Source: Desulfobacula sp. (lineage in GTDB: Bacteria; Desulfobacterota; Desulfobacteria; Desulfobacterales; Desulfobacteraceae). From it: a stretch of 64,000 nucleotides of DNA. The translations under genes were made by a program, and so were the position numbers. The notes under the pieces are model-generated. The model saw only the letters and a program-made list of their open reading frames with translations, had not been told where the DNA came from and made no database searches. Of the stretch, positions 44,458 to 53,530 are shown in pieces. The stretch lies in the NCBI GenBank assembly GCA_013792075.1, contig VMSR01000076.1, positions 27,588 through 91,587 on the forward strand, read 5' to 3'. Numbering within the stretch: position 1 is the stretch's first letter; each line of letters begins with the position of its first letter.

Positions 44458-45375
44458 TCAAGTGTGGCTTGTCGTTGTATGTCGGTCACTATCTCTACCT
44501 ATACTATTCAATCGGTGCTCCATATAACTCCTTAGTAAGGTATACTTAAATGCAATTTTTGTATTATTCTCTTTCCTGAATTTTTCCGAAAATTGAATAA
44601 CATTATTAAATGCCTTTTCAATAATGTCCTTTTCCAATCCTTTTCCAACAGCATTTAAAAAAAAATCGCCCAGGTAATCAATAATAGCGCAACCATCATC
44701 GTCTATAGTCAAAAGCTTCATGCATTCAGCTGCTGAGGCAGCACCAATTTTAGAAATTATGTCATTTTGTTTTTGTTCAGCTGTAACCTCAAGGTATTTT
44801 AAACATTCTTTGCCAACAACTATCCTTGGATATCCTGCTATCTTGGACTCAAGGGAATATGCCCGTGAAAGACAGGGACCATATATCTCACCTCTTTCTA
44901 TTTCCATCCCAAGTCCAACATCAATTCCGCCACGGATAGGATGGCCAGCGGCGAGTGATAACAATGCTGTTGAAGCGGCAGCGGAAAAAATACCCCAAAC
45001 GCCACCAGTTGGAAGCTTTGCTTTATCCGTTCGTAAAGCAACAGATACTACAATTGAGTCAGAAAAAGATTTGATTTGAATAGGATTGTTGGTGAGTTGC
45101 TTATAAATTTTTCGCTGTTCGAGAGTGAACATACTTAAATCATATTTTTTTTTCGAAAAACTATTAAAATATAATTCAAATATATTTCTCATACCGCTTA
45201 CTACTCCATATGTTCCTTTAAGGTCATTTGTAAACTGCTTCATCTGATCCTTATCAGATTTATCTGGAAGGCTTCGAAGAGATCTTAACCGATCCTGTTG
45301 GCCAAGAAGATCGATAAATCCAACAACATAGTAACCGATATCCATTTTATTCTCTGATTTCTTTTTTCGTTTCAT
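44458..45375 (-). CDS. class III nucleotide cyclase-like protein (305 aa)
   Basis: The sequence outlines a class III cyclase fold: VVGFIDLLGQQ at about 17-27 (metal-binding Asp22), KSFSDSIVVSV at about 102-112 (second Asp 106, the GD position), IRGGIDVGLG at about 147-156 (the RIGIHxG strand), IYGPCLSRAYSLES at about 164-177 (the wGdtvNlAaRles helix) and PRIVVGKECL. The purine-specifying residues of true cyclases are not obvious, and a hydrophobic insert is present at about 124-145. It could be a real cyclase of a defence (Pycsar-like) type or an inactive relative. Its neighbours are AbiTii and a Mu-like repressor. Confidence 0.45.
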   Translation of the reverse strand: MKRKKKSENKMDIGYYVVGFIDLLGQQDRLRSLRSLPDKSDKDQMKQFTNDLKGTYGVVSGMRNIFELYFNSFSKKKYDLSMFTLEQRKIYKQLTNNPIQIKSFSDSIVVSVALRTDKAKLPTGGVWGIFSAAASTALLSLAAGHPIRGGIDVGLGMEIERGEIYGPCLSRAYSLESKIAGYPRIVVGKECLKYLEVTAEQKQNDIISKIGAASAAECMKLLTIDDDGCAIIDYLGDFFLNAVGKGLEKDIIEKAFNNVIQFSEKFRKENNTKIAFKYTLLRSYMEHRLNSIGRDSDRHTTTSHT

Positions 45376-45450
45376 AATATTTCAAACACACAAATTTTTA
45401 TCAGGTCAATTTTTTCTGATAAATTAAAAACCATCAATATCAAGGGAAGT

Positions 45451-45759
45451 CTACCATGTAGCATCCTCTCCGTTTGTTAACTGGAGGAGTCTTTGAGGTA
45501 TCCACCAGGTGCCGATAAGATAAATGCCATTGTCAAAAAATATAATGCATCGAAAATCCAACCTTTGATTCAAGAACAGGAAGCGGAGCTCAACAACTTG
45601 AGAATCTATATTATTGGTTTTTTTTATGGCCAGTTTTAATATCTTGAAGTCATATTCTGTGGCCATGTAATCAAATATATTTTTCTTCCTTCTGAGAGGA
45701 ACAGGATCTACTTCCAAGATATCCCCTTCCCTATTGATGGCAACAACCCCCTGGGGCAT
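45451..45759 (-). CDS. hypothetical protein after Mu-like repressor (102 aa)
   Basis: An unrecognised protein; a beta-rich start (GVVAINREGDILEVDPVPLR) gives way to helical sequence (KKNIFDYMATEYDFKILKLAI) and then strands. It resembles a small PAS-like domain. The frame stays open upstream of ATG 45759 through the end of the repressor gene, reading EVVRYPDRQIGG, but with no start codon, so the true start is unsure. It lies 29 bases after the repressor stop in the same direction. Confidence 0.45.
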   Translation of the reverse strand: MPQGVVAINREGDILEVDPVPLRRKKNIFDYMATEYDFKILKLAIKKTNNIDSQVVELRFLFLNQRLDFRCIIFFDNGIYLIGTWWIPQRLLQLTNGEDATW

Positions 45760-45788
45760 TCCGCCTATTTGCCGATCTGGATACCGGA

Positions 45789-46286
45789 CTACTTCTCGTT
45801 GGCCCGCTTCTTTGTAGATGATTCGTTCTGACTCTGTTTTTTTTGGGTTGAACCTTTCATTATCCTGGCTGCATTTAGAGTGGTTTTGATGTGCTTTATG
45901 GTGTCCGCATAAAGTCCATCATGTATACTTTCAAGCTCTATTAAATCTTCGGTTGCCTCTTTTGCCACTTCTGGATTCTTGAAGCGTTTAATCAGATCCT
46001 GGTGCTCATGGATAACTTTGGTAATATTTGAGGATTCAGAATTAGATTTGCTTTCTGTTTTCCCCTTGATATCTTTTTTATTGCCACCATCTCCGGTGAT
46101 TAACCACACGAGATCCGCATCGCACAAATGCGAAATATTTGTCATTATTTCTATAGGCATCTTGGAGGCATCTTTTTCATATCTTTGAAGCGTTCGCGCA
46201 GTAATACCAAGATTTTTAGCTAAATCCTTTTGTGAAAAGCCCGCATTTTTCCTAGCGGTTTTTAGTCTTTCTTCTATTGTTGTCAT
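45789..46286 (-). CDS. Mu c-type repressor (XRE helix-turn-helix)
   Basis: A 165-residue protein: an N-terminal XRE domain (LKTARKNAGFSQKDLAKNLG ITARTLQRYEKDASKMP) and a helical tail ending in a lysine-rich stretch. It has no S24 protease domain. It is divergent from the Ner-like gene across a 124-base operator region, as in Mu. Confidence 0.8.
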   Translation of the reverse strand: MTTIEERLKTARKNAGFSQKDLAKNLGITARTLQRYEKDASKMPIEIMTNISHLCDADLVWLITGDGGNKKDIKGKTESKSNSESSNITKVIHEHQDLIKRFKNPEVAKEATEDLIELESIHDGLYADTIKHIKTTLNAARIMKGSTQKKQSQNESSTKKRANEK

Positions 46287-46315
46287 AAAAATACGAAAAA
46301 TAAGTCACTTTTTTC

Positions 46316-46344
46316 TTGACGTATACGACAAAATTGTCTACTTT
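46316..46344 (+). promoter_or_regulatory. early promoter and operator of the Mu-like region
   Basis: TTGACG (46316-46321) and TACTTT (46339-46344) are 17 bases apart. Inside the spacer lies the inverted repeat GACAA-AA-TTGTC (46327-46338), a likely repressor operator. It drives the rightward early genes; the divergent repressor promoter must overlap it. Confidence 0.65.
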
Positions 46345-46410
46345 CAATTAGTTTAACAAACAGCTTGATAAAACAACTTGATAAAACCCTTTTTAAAAAA
46401 GGAGTCAGTA

Positions 46411-46677
46411 ATGAAAATCAACACTATGACCCCTCAACAAATCAAACTGGCAATTGAAGTTGCCGGTTTTACCCAGGCAGCTCTTGCCCGGGAGCTTGAT
46501 GTCAGCCCACAACACTTTGGCCAGGTCGTCCACGGTATTGCTGCCAATCACCGCGTCAGATGCTACATAGCCAAAGCCATTCAACGTCCGGTTGAAAACA
46601 TTTGGGAGATTAAAGAAAATCCCACAAAAGTCGGTAGACCAATTTCATATGGCCTTTATGAACACCAGGCAGCTTAA
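46411..46677 (+). CDS. ner: Ner-like DNA-binding protein (88 aa)
   Basis: An 88-residue protein starting at ATG 46411 behind AAAGGAG. A lambda-repressor-like HTH (QIKLAIEVAGFTQAALAREL DVSPQHFGQVVHG) is followed by IAKAIQRPVENIW, typical of Ner/Nlp proteins that limit early transcription in Mu-like phages. It is the first gene of the rightward operon. Confidence 0.75.
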   Translation: MKINTMTPQQIKLAIEVAGFTQAALARELDVSPQHFGQVVHGIAANHRVRCYIAKAIQRPVENIWEIKENPTKVGRPISYGLYEHQAA

Positions 46678-46750
46678 TAAGGATATCCTTATGTCAAATC
46701 CGGCTTTATTTCAAGCACATTCAATATAGCCCCATGGAAAGGTGAAAACA

Positions 46751-47290
46751 ATGTCTAAACGAAATGAAAAAATAGACCCCAACCAGATGGAATTTGACTG
46801 GGATTTTCCCAGCAAATTGGAAAAGGTTATGCAAGATCGAGCAGATATTCACGATCAGATCATTATAGGCCCACCCAAGGCCAGGCAGACAGAAAATGAG
46901 TTTGAAATCTGCGTTATGCTTGCAGCCAGCATCAAGAAGGCCATTAATGAATCGGATTTAAGCCGTGACCAGGTCGTTGATCTTATTAATGGCTATTTCG
47001 GACGAACCAAGGAAGGTGTGGATTCGGACGAACCTCTTTGCCGGAATCCACTCACCATCAATATGCTTAACAATTATCTTTCAAAACCTGCTGAATGCCC
47101 GATTCCAGCTTATTACCTGTTTGCCATTCATCATGTCACGAAATCACTGGAACCGGCCAAGGTGTTCGTAGAGGCTGAAGGGGCCAAAATTGCTACCGGT
47201 GGCGAGATTAGGCAGATGAATATCGGCAAGCTCGAAGAGCACATTATTGAGATAAAGAAATTAAAAAAAGAACTTAAAGGGATGAAATAA
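46751..47290 (+). CDS. hypothetical early protein (179 aa)
   Basis: The start is taken as ATG 46751 (GGAAAGG upstream); a GTG three codons earlier is possible. The middle has a helical DNA-binding look (AASIKKAINESDLSRDQVVD LINGYFG) and PLTINMLNNYLSKP; the C-terminus is a coiled coil. Proteins of this sort occur before MuA in other Mu-like phages of sulfate reducers; no named family is recalled. It is 1 base before the next gene. Confidence 0.55.
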   Translation: MSKRNEKIDPNQMEFDWDFPSKLEKVMQDRADIHDQIIIGPPKARQTENEFEICVMLAASIKKAINESDLSRDQVVDLINGYFGRTKEGVDSDEPLCRNPLTINMLNNYLSKPAECPIPAYYLFAIHHVTKSLEPAKVFVEAEGAKIATGGEIRQMNIGKLEEHIIEIKKLKKELKGMK

Positions 47291-47291
47291 C

Positions 47292-48134
47292 ATGGGTGAG
47301 ATATTAGTTCCAGAAAAAGACTTTGATGTCACCATCCAATTGAGTGACCCGGAAAAGGTATGGTTTGAAAAGTGCGAGGGGATCATCAAGAGAGGGCTCA
47401 ATACCTTTTTAGAGGTTGGCCAGGCATTGGCAGAAATCCGGGACAACCGTTTATATCGGGAGACTCATAAGGATTGGCCCCACTACTGTAAAGATGTCTG
47501 GGATTTAACAAAACGATATGCAGACATGCAAATTCAGGCTCATGAGACCGTAATTTTGTTAGAATCAAAATGGGAACAATTGTTCCCGTTTCAAAAAACA
47601 GATCCAGAGACACCCCAGAGCGAAAGTGAAGAGAAATGCACAGACTGTGAATACCGCAAAGCCATGGCAAACAAGGCTAAAGGAATAAAAATCGGTATGG
47701 CTTCAGGCAAATGCACCCGCCCTGAAGGTTTGTGTGAAAAACATTCCCAGCCTGCCTCCCCCCCTATACAGCAAGAAATCATTCTCCCCATCAATGAAGC
47801 CCAAACCCGCCCTCTGACAACGCTATCTCCTGATGATCAAGTTAAGGCCTGGGGCCTGGTGCTTGAGCAGCTCAATGCGGGTAAAAAGCTGACAGCCTCC
47901 CTGGTGAGTAAAGCGGTCAAGGGGGTTAAGGGTGAAGCGGTCAAAGAGAGGTTCATCGATACCAAAAAGAAGGTGGAAGGCTCCCCGCTTGTCAGTAATC
48001 AGTTTAAAAGGCAGTACCAGGTGCTGTTGGATATTATCTCGGATGAGCGGAACAACGGCTGGAAAAACATGAAGCGGACCGAGGTAGTCAAGCACCTTAA
48101 GTCCATGATTAAAATTGTTGAAAGTGATGATTAG
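47292..48134 (+). CDS. hypothetical early protein with DUF3102-like start and Cys cluster (280 aa)
   Basis: The N-terminal region (FLEVGQALAEIRDNRLYRET, DWPHYCKDVWDLTKRYADM) resembles the helix-turn-helix seen in DUF3102-type phage and plasmid proteins. A central Cys cluster (CTDCEYRKAM ... KCTRPEGLCEKH) may bind metal. The C-terminus has LNAGKKLTASLVSKAVKG. It directly precedes MuA. Function unknown. Confidence 0.55.
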   Translation: MGEILVPEKDFDVTIQLSDPEKVWFEKCEGIIKRGLNTFLEVGQALAEIRDNRLYRETHKDWPHYCKDVWDLTKRYADMQIQAHETVILLESKWEQLFPFQKTDPETPQSESEEKCTDCEYRKAMANKAKGIKIGMASGKCTRPEGLCEKHSQPASPPIQQEIILPINEAQTRPLTTLSPDDQVKAWGLVLEQLNAGKKLTASLVSKAVKGVKGEAVKERFIDTKKKVEGSPLVSNQFKRQYQVLLDIISDERNNGWKNMKRTEVVKHLKSMIKIVESDD

Positions 48135-48143
48135 GAGGAGATC

Positions 48144-50285
48144 ATGAATGCATTGGTAGCGATATCACAGGTGGCAGAGTCCATGGACCTCGGGACAAAG
48201 GCCGTGGGCCTTCAGGCGGTCAAGGATAACTGGCCGGTGATGAAAAAGCAGAAACAGGGTGGCAGCGAGTTGTTTTTTATTCGGGACCTGCTACCGGTGA
48301 AGGTTCAGGCAAGTTTGGTTGTCCGGGAATCTGTTACCGGGAATGCAGGGTTGCCTGCTGTTATCCATGAGACACCGGTGCCCAAAAAATCAAGTAAAAT
48401 CGGGCTTGCAAAATACAACCTGGTCCATGCTTTCCGAATTGCAAAAGAACAGGCCCCCTGGGGGGAAAAGGGCCGGGCTGCTCAGGAATTTTTGCTGACA
48501 TACAATGCCGGGCTTTTGCTGCCGTCTGTGTTTGCGGTTGTCGGTGAGATCCAGGAGCGGAGCCTGGAGGCCCTGGATAAGAAGTTGAGGGAAAATGACA
48601 ATAATTATCTGGCACTATGCGATGGCCGAGGCGGGTGGAAGAAACACGGCAGCAATCAATATAAGGGACGGAAGCTGTCTGAAACGGCCAAGGCTGTTTT
48701 TTTAAAATGCTATCTGCACGGGTCCAGGCCATCTGTGATCATGGCGATCCGTGCGGCGAGAATGACTTTTAAACAAAAAGACATACAGGAACACGCGGAT
48801 GAAAGCACGTTCCGGCGCTGGCTCAAGGATTATGAAAAGTATAATGCCGGGGTCATCTGCCTGGCCCGGGAAGGCATGAAGGCATATATAGATAATTATG
48901 GTCCTTATATATCCCGGGACCCCAGCCTGCTTAAGGTCGGTCAGTGTTTGGTGGCTGACGGCAAGACCTTGAACTTTTTCATAAAGCACCCTGAGACAGG
49001 ACGGCCTTGCCGGATGACGCTGATTGTGTTTTTTGACTGGAAATCCAGGTATCCTGCCGGGTGGCAGATCCTGCCGACAGAAAATCAATGGGGTATTCTG
49101 GCGGCTTTCAGAAACGCAGTCCTGGCTCTGGGTAGGTATCCTGATTCTGTTTATCTGGATAATGGCCGGGCCTTTAAGTCTGAGCTTTTTACAAAAGAGG
49201 TTGATCTTGATTTTGAAGAAATGACAGGGCTTTACGCCAGGGTGGGAACCGCTGTGATGTTCGCAAAGCCTTATAATGGCAGGGCCAAGGTTGTGGAGCG
49301 ATTTTTTAAGACGGTTCAAGACCAGCTTGAGTGGATTGTGCCGTCATATTGCGGTGACAGTATTGGGACAAAACCGCCATGGATGGACCGGAACGAAAAA
49401 TTTCAGAAAGAATGGCATAAAGCCAGGACCCAGGGCTGGGTTCCAACAATAAGGGAAGCGGCCATCATTATTGACAGATATTTTCAGTGGTACGGACAAC
49501 AACCCCATACAGATCTTCCTTGCCCGCCTGCCGACATGTTCTTTCCTAACCGGGGTCCAGGCGTTGATCCATGCCAACTAAACCATGATTTTTTATGGCG
49601 TAAAAAAGTGCTTCCAAACCGTTGCCGGGTCACATTGTGGGGTATTGATTATGAATCGGATTGTCTTCATAACCTGAGCACTCAAGTACCGATCCGGGCC
49701 ATGGTGGATACGGCAGATATGAGTAAAATCTGGTGCTATACCATGGACGGCATTTTCCTTGGTGAAGCCTATCCTGTCCAGGCTTGTCATGCCCTTGCCC
49801 GATTATTTGGGGACCAGGTCGCAATTGATCAGGTGACCTATGAAATCAAACGCCAGGCAAGACTTGCCAGAAATACCAAAAAACAGCTTGAGGATCTTGG
49901 CGTCACCAAACTGGCACCTGACAGCCTCAATGTCTTGTCCTTTGCCGCCATAAAAGAAAAAACGCCTATCCTGCCGGGGGGGGATCAGAGTACGTCCAAA
50001 CCATTACCGGAAGAGCTTTCCCCAAAAGAAGTCAAGCGGCTTGAGCACATCATAGAAAAAGCAGAGCAGGAAATGGAAGTTTTGCCAAAGATCCCCCGGC
50101 CAAAATATTGGAGCTCTGAACTTGAGCATTTTGAATGGTGTTTCAGGCTTGTTAATGAGCACGGCCAGGTGCCTGGTTCTGAAGATAAAACGTTTATGAA
50201 TGACTTTGAATCCGGCCCGGAATTTGACAACTACCGGCAACGGTTCGAAGACCTGAAATTAATCTATCAAATAAAAGGAGAATGA
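48144..50285 (+). CDS. muA: Mu-type transposase A (DDE recombinase)
   Basis: A 713-residue transposase behind AGGAGG. The N-terminal Mu DNA-binding domain (about 1-60) recognises the enhancer or ends. Catalytic DDE residues are visible: D272 (LVADGKTL), D339 (VYLDNGRAF) and E385 (RAKVVERFFKT). The C-terminal Mu_transpos_C-like region has RCRVTLWGIDYESD and the MuB/ClpX-interacting tail. It catalyses replicative transposition and is intact. Confidence 0.95.
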   Translation: MNALVAISQVAESMDLGTKAVGLQAVKDNWPVMKKQKQGGSELFFIRDLLPVKVQASLVVRESVTGNAGLPAVIHETPVPKKSSKIGLAKYNLVHAFRIAKEQAPWGEKGRAAQEFLLTYNAGLLLPSVFAVVGEIQERSLEALDKKLRENDNNYLALCDGRGGWKKHGSNQYKGRKLSETAKAVFLKCYLHGSRPSVIMAIRAARMTFKQKDIQEHADESTFRRWLKDYEKYNAGVICLAREGMKAYIDNYGPYISRDPSLLKVGQCLVADGKTLNFFIKHPETGRPCRMTLIVFFDWKSRYPAGWQILPTENQWGILAAFRNAVLALGRYPDSVYLDNGRAFKSELFTKEVDLDFEEMTGLYARVGTAVMFAKPYNGRAKVVERFFKTVQDQLEWIVPSYCGDSIGTKPPWMDRNEKFQKEWHKARTQGWVPTIREAAIIIDRYFQWYGQQPHTDLPCPPADMFFPNRGPGVDPCQLNHDFLWRKKVLPNRCRVTLWGIDYESDCLHNLSTQVPIRAMVDTADMSKIWCYTMDGIFLGEAYPVQACHALARLFGDQVAIDQVTYEIKRQARLARNTKKQLEDLGVTKLAPDSLNVLSFAAIKEKTPILPGGDQSTSKPLPEELSPKEVKRLEHIIEKAEQEMEVLPKIPRPKYWSSELEHFEWCFRLVNEHGQVPGSEDKTFMNDFESGPEFDNYRQRFEDLKLIYQIKGE

Positions 50286-51005
50286 ATGAAAAACGTATTC
50301 ATTGATACCAGTCGGGTTATGGCTTTCCAGGAGGCCGTCAATGTAGTGGCGGACACGGAAAAAGGTCACCCCGGTTTAATGCTGGCCTGGGGGTTTGCCG
50401 GGCGGGGCAAGACAAAATGTGCCAGACAGTACACCATCCGAAATGAAAACGCCGTTCTCATCCGTGTTTTTGAGGACTGGACACCACAGGCCATGTTGTC
50501 CTCAATCTGTGAGGAATTGAACGGCATGCGGCCCGGTCGGATTGATCTTGCAAAACGTGTAATCATTGAAGAGCTGGATAAAAGCAAAAAAATATTGCTC
50601 ATTGATGAGGCTGACCGGTTGAGCATCAAAAACATTGAACATTTAAGAGATATTCACGATGAAACCGGACGTCCCATTGTCCTGATCGGGGAGCCAAGTA
50701 TTTACGCCCAGGTCAAGGCACGGTCCAGGATCTGGCAACGGGTCACCCGGGCAGTTGAATTCGGGCCTGTGGTGATTGATGATGTCATGATTTTTGGTTT
50801 AAAGGCATGTGATTTGAAAATTGAACCCGTTGCAGCCGACCGTATCGTTCAGAAATGCCAGGGGAGTTTTCGGCTTTTATATCACATCATGGTTGAGCTT
50901 GAGCGGGTTGCCCGGGCAAATAAGATAGAAGTCATTTCCCTGGAGATTGTTGATAATTTGCCAGACCGTCGCCCCGCTCCCACACCTGAAAGGATCAAGA
51001 AATGA
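50286..51005 (+). CDS. muB: Mu-type transposition target ATPase B
   Basis: A 239-residue AAA+ ATPase that selects target DNA for MuA. Walker A GFAGRGKT (36-43) and Walker B LLIDEAD (about 98-104) are present, with an arginine near RSRIWQRVTR. Length is shorter than Mu B (312) but typical of the related B proteins. It begins directly after the muA stop. Confidence 0.93.
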   Translation: MKNVFIDTSRVMAFQEAVNVVADTEKGHPGLMLAWGFAGRGKTKCARQYTIRNENAVLIRVFEDWTPQAMLSSICEELNGMRPGRIDLAKRVIIEELDKSKKILLIDEADRLSIKNIEHLRDIHDETGRPIVLIGEPSIYAQVKARSRIWQRVTRAVEFGPVVIDDVMIFGLKACDLKIEPVAADRIVQKCQGSFRLLYHIMVELERVARANKIEVISLEIVDNLPDRRPAPTPERIKK

Positions 51006-51625
51006 AAAAAGTCACCTTACTGCAACGGGCAATGGTGGTGAACCGAAGCTTTTCATATGCCACGCTCCAATTCCACACCGACTTAAGCCAGTCTTATATC
51101 TTTGGTAAAATAAAAACCTATGAGAAAGATGGATTCATTGAACGGGCCGGGCTTGGCAGTAGCCAGGAAAAGAAATGGAGATTGACCCAGGAAGGCAAAC
51201 GACAGTTTGATCCCAATGCCCCTAAAGAATCAGTGATCCATACTCTTTATGGTGGCCGGAACAATCCTGATAAGACGATTGACCGAGCTGAATATAGACT
51301 CTGGCAGGCCATTAAAGAACTAAAATCCTTTTTGCAGGAAGAATTGTTGGAATTGAACCTGGCAAATGAAACCACCACCAGACAGTATCTGTCATTGTTG
51401 AACCGTGCCGGGATCCTGAATGCAAAACAGATGAATGAAAAAAAGAATAAACGATATGAAGGTCGTTATAAAAAGCGCTACACCTTGACCGACAAGGCCG
51501 GAATTGAGGCCCCCTTGATGGGTAGAATCTTTTATGTTTTTGACCCGAATACCGGTGAATATTGGGCAACGCCCATGGAAAAGTTTGAAGAAAAGAATAG
51601 GCCTGGCGATGCTGTAACATCGTGA
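51002..51625 (+). CDS. winged-helix early protein (207 aa)
   Basis: Its ATG overlaps the muB stop. Two winged-helix segments are likely: YATLQFHTDLSQSYIFGKIK TYEKDGFIERAG at about 19-50 and ETTTRQYLSLLNRAGILNAK at about 120-145. This suggests a DNA-binding regulator. No family is recognised. Confidence 0.6.
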   Translation: MKKVTLLQRAMVVNRSFSYATLQFHTDLSQSYIFGKIKTYEKDGFIERAGLGSSQEKKWRLTQEGKRQFDPNAPKESVIHTLYGGRNNPDKTIDRAEYRLWQAIKELKSFLQEELLELNLANETTTRQYLSLLNRAGILNAKQMNEKKNKRYEGRYKKRYTLTDKAGIEAPLMGRIFYVFDPNTGEYWATPMEKFEEKNRPGDAVTS

Positions 51626-51704
51626 TCCAGGCCATAACGCAACCAAAGGGATTGCATTGACAATGTTAGCCACCCTGGCTGGCATTGTCAAGAAAGGAGA
51701 AATG

Positions 51705-51959
51705 ATGAAACACAGAATTACCACAGGAATTTTTAACCCGAACCAAGAAGAACCCATGCCGCTTAAGGTGGTCATGGTCTGCCCTGAGGCTGAATGCGAA
51801 CATGTATGGGAAGCACCATGCACCATGTGTGCTTGCCCCCGATGTGGAAACCGGAATGTGATCCCGGCCAGTATGTGGAATGTTGACGAGCAGGCAATTT
51901 TAAAGATGGGAAGATTGCCGTTACATCTGCCTAAAAAAGGAGCATGCCATGACAAATAA
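51705..51959 (+). CDS. small zinc-finger protein (84 aa)
   Basis: The start is at ATG 51705 behind AAAGGAG. The protein has four or five cysteines in CPEAECEHVWEAPCTMCACP RCGN, a likely zinc ribbon, after a short leader. It overlaps the next gene by 11 bases. Function unknown. Confidence 0.6.
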   Translation: MKHRITTGIFNPNQEEPMPLKVVMVCPEAECEHVWEAPCTMCACPRCGNRNVIPASMWNVDEQAILKMGRLPLHLPKKGACHDK

Positions 51960-52329
51960 TCCTCATGAAGACAGCCATTCAGAGATAATTTCCCTGGTTA
52001 AGACGATCGGGAGTATCGCAAGCCTCCCCCATGAAATAACCATGGGGATAGCGGCACAAATTGATCCTGAGCAGGATATGGCTGAAATGACAATCGGGGA
52101 GTTGCTTTCTATCCGGTCGGATACCTTGAGCGAGTTGGGGGAACATTATGCCAGACAGGCGGCTGAATGGTTGGAGAAATTACCGGCCATAGTTGAATGC
52201 AGGGACATGGATTGCGAAACCCGGGGAGAGTGTCCCCATTCATCTTGGCATCCTGAAAATGAAGAGTGCCACTATGTCTGTGGAGCGGATGAACCCTGCT
52301 CCAGGTGTTACCCGGTGGAGGCGGCTTGA
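51949..52329 (+). CDS. hypothetical early protein (126 aa)
   Basis: Behind AAAGGAGC. The first two thirds are helical (MAEMTIGELLSIRSDTLSEL GEHYARQAAEWLEKLP); the last third is Cys-rich (ECRDMDCETRGECP, EECHYVCGADEPCSRCYP), nine cysteines in about 45 residues, suggestive of metal binding. No family is recognised. Confidence 0.55.
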   Translation: MTNNPHEDSHSEIISLVKTIGSIASLPHEITMGIAAQIDPEQDMAEMTIGELLSIRSDTLSELGEHYARQAAEWLEKLPAIVECRDMDCETRGECPHSSWHPENEECHYVCGADEPCSRCYPVEAA

Positions 52330-52330
52330 T

Positions 52331-52741
52331 ATGAATAGAGATCAGTTAGCTGTAATCCATATAGCAAAAAAAGAGGTCGGTATGAGTGACGATGAATACC
52401 GGGATCTGCTCGGAAGCGTGGGTGTGAAATCATCGAAAGACCTGAATACTAAGACCTTTGCAGTTGTCATGGGACATTTTGAAAAGTCAGGGTTTAAAAC
52501 CAAATCTAAGACCAGGAAGCGAAAAATAAATAATCTGCCCCAGGGGAAAAAAGCCCTCATGAGTAAGCTTGAAGCCATAATTCTCGATATGGGCCTTGAC
52601 TGGCCTTATGTCGATGGGATCGCAAAGAGAAGCTTCAAGATTGAAAAAGCTCAATGGCTGGAGCCGCGTGAACTCCTGAAGCTTGTTCAAATGATGATTA
52701 AACATCAAAACCGGCAGCAAAAAAAACAGGGAGAAGTATAA
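52331..52741 (+). CDS. gemA: GemA (Mu gp16) family protein
   Basis: A 136-residue protein, starting at ATG 52331 behind GGAGGC. It has the DUF1018 pattern: DQLAVIHIAKKEVGMSDDEY RDLLGSVGV with FAVVMGHFEKSGF. In Mu, GemA modulates host gyrase and gene expression. The stop overlaps the next start (TAATG). Confidence 0.85.
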   Translation: MNRDQLAVIHIAKKEVGMSDDEYRDLLGSVGVKSSKDLNTKTFAVVMGHFEKSGFKTKSKTRKRKINNLPQGKKALMSKLEAIILDMGLDWPYVDGIAKRSFKIEKAQWLEPRELLKLVQMMIKHQNRQQKKQGEV

Positions 52742-53517
52742 TGCTGGAAACTAAAAAGAAGTGTGCAAATAAAGATCATATTGGGGATCCTCTTCTGGAT
52801 GCCACGTTCGATAATTTTTACCGGGACACAAAAAGCAGTGACGGCATGGGTTCATGGTGCAAGGTGTGCCAGAACAACAGGGATGATTCAAAAAGAAAGA
52901 CAGATGAAAAAATGAACCGAAATGATTTTATGGTTGATGGCCAGGGCCGTCTTGTGCACCTTGATAATGTCAAGGTAATTGACAAGACCCGTGACGATCT
53001 TGTGTTGAAGATAGTGGATAATGCCCGGAAGGTGCAAAAGGTCATGGGCGATTTTAAAGAAACCTTTATGGATGAAATAGATGCTTTTGTATATTTGTCG
53101 GCTCAGGAATACGATGTCAAACTTGGCGGGAAAAAAGGCAATTTAACCCTGTACAGTTATGACATGAGATACAAGGCCACTGTCCAGATCAGCGAATTCC
53201 TGGTGTTTGATGAACGGCTCCAGGTAGCCAAGAAATTGATTGACGAATGCCTGAATAAGTGGACGGAGAATGGGCGGGCCGAAGTCCGGACCATCATCAA
53301 CGACGCCTTTGCCGTTGACCAAGAGGGACGTATCAATACCAGAAGTATCCTTTCATTGCGGCGACATAACATCACGGACCCGCTGTGGCAAAAAGCCATG
53401 ACAGCGATTTCAGACAGTCTCCAGGTGGCCGGATCAAAGTCTTATTTTCGGATATATGAACGGACCGGGCCGGAAGGCCGTTGGCAGAATATCACCCTTG
53501 ATATGGCAGCACTTTAA
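52741..53517 (+). CDS. DUF3164-like phage protein (258 aa)
   Basis: A 258-residue protein resembling the DUF3164 family found in the early region of transposable phages: FMVDGQGRLVHLDNVKVIDK, then IDAFVYLSAQEYDVKLGGKK GNLTLYSYDMRYK and INTRSILSLRRHNITDPLW. An N-terminal Cys pair (CANKDH ... WCKVCQNN) may bind zinc. Its biochemical function is unknown. Confidence 0.75.
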   Translation: MLETKKKCANKDHIGDPLLDATFDNFYRDTKSSDGMGSWCKVCQNNRDDSKRKTDEKMNRNDFMVDGQGRLVHLDNVKVIDKTRDDLVLKIVDNARKVQKVMGDFKETFMDEIDAFVYLSAQEYDVKLGGKKGNLTLYSYDMRYKATVQISEFLVFDERLQVAKKLIDECLNKWTENGRAEVRTIINDAFAVDQEGRINTRSILSLRRHNITDPLWQKAMTAISDSLQVAGSKSYFRIYERTGPEGRWQNITLDMAAL

Positions 53518-53530
53518 AGGAGGTATACTG

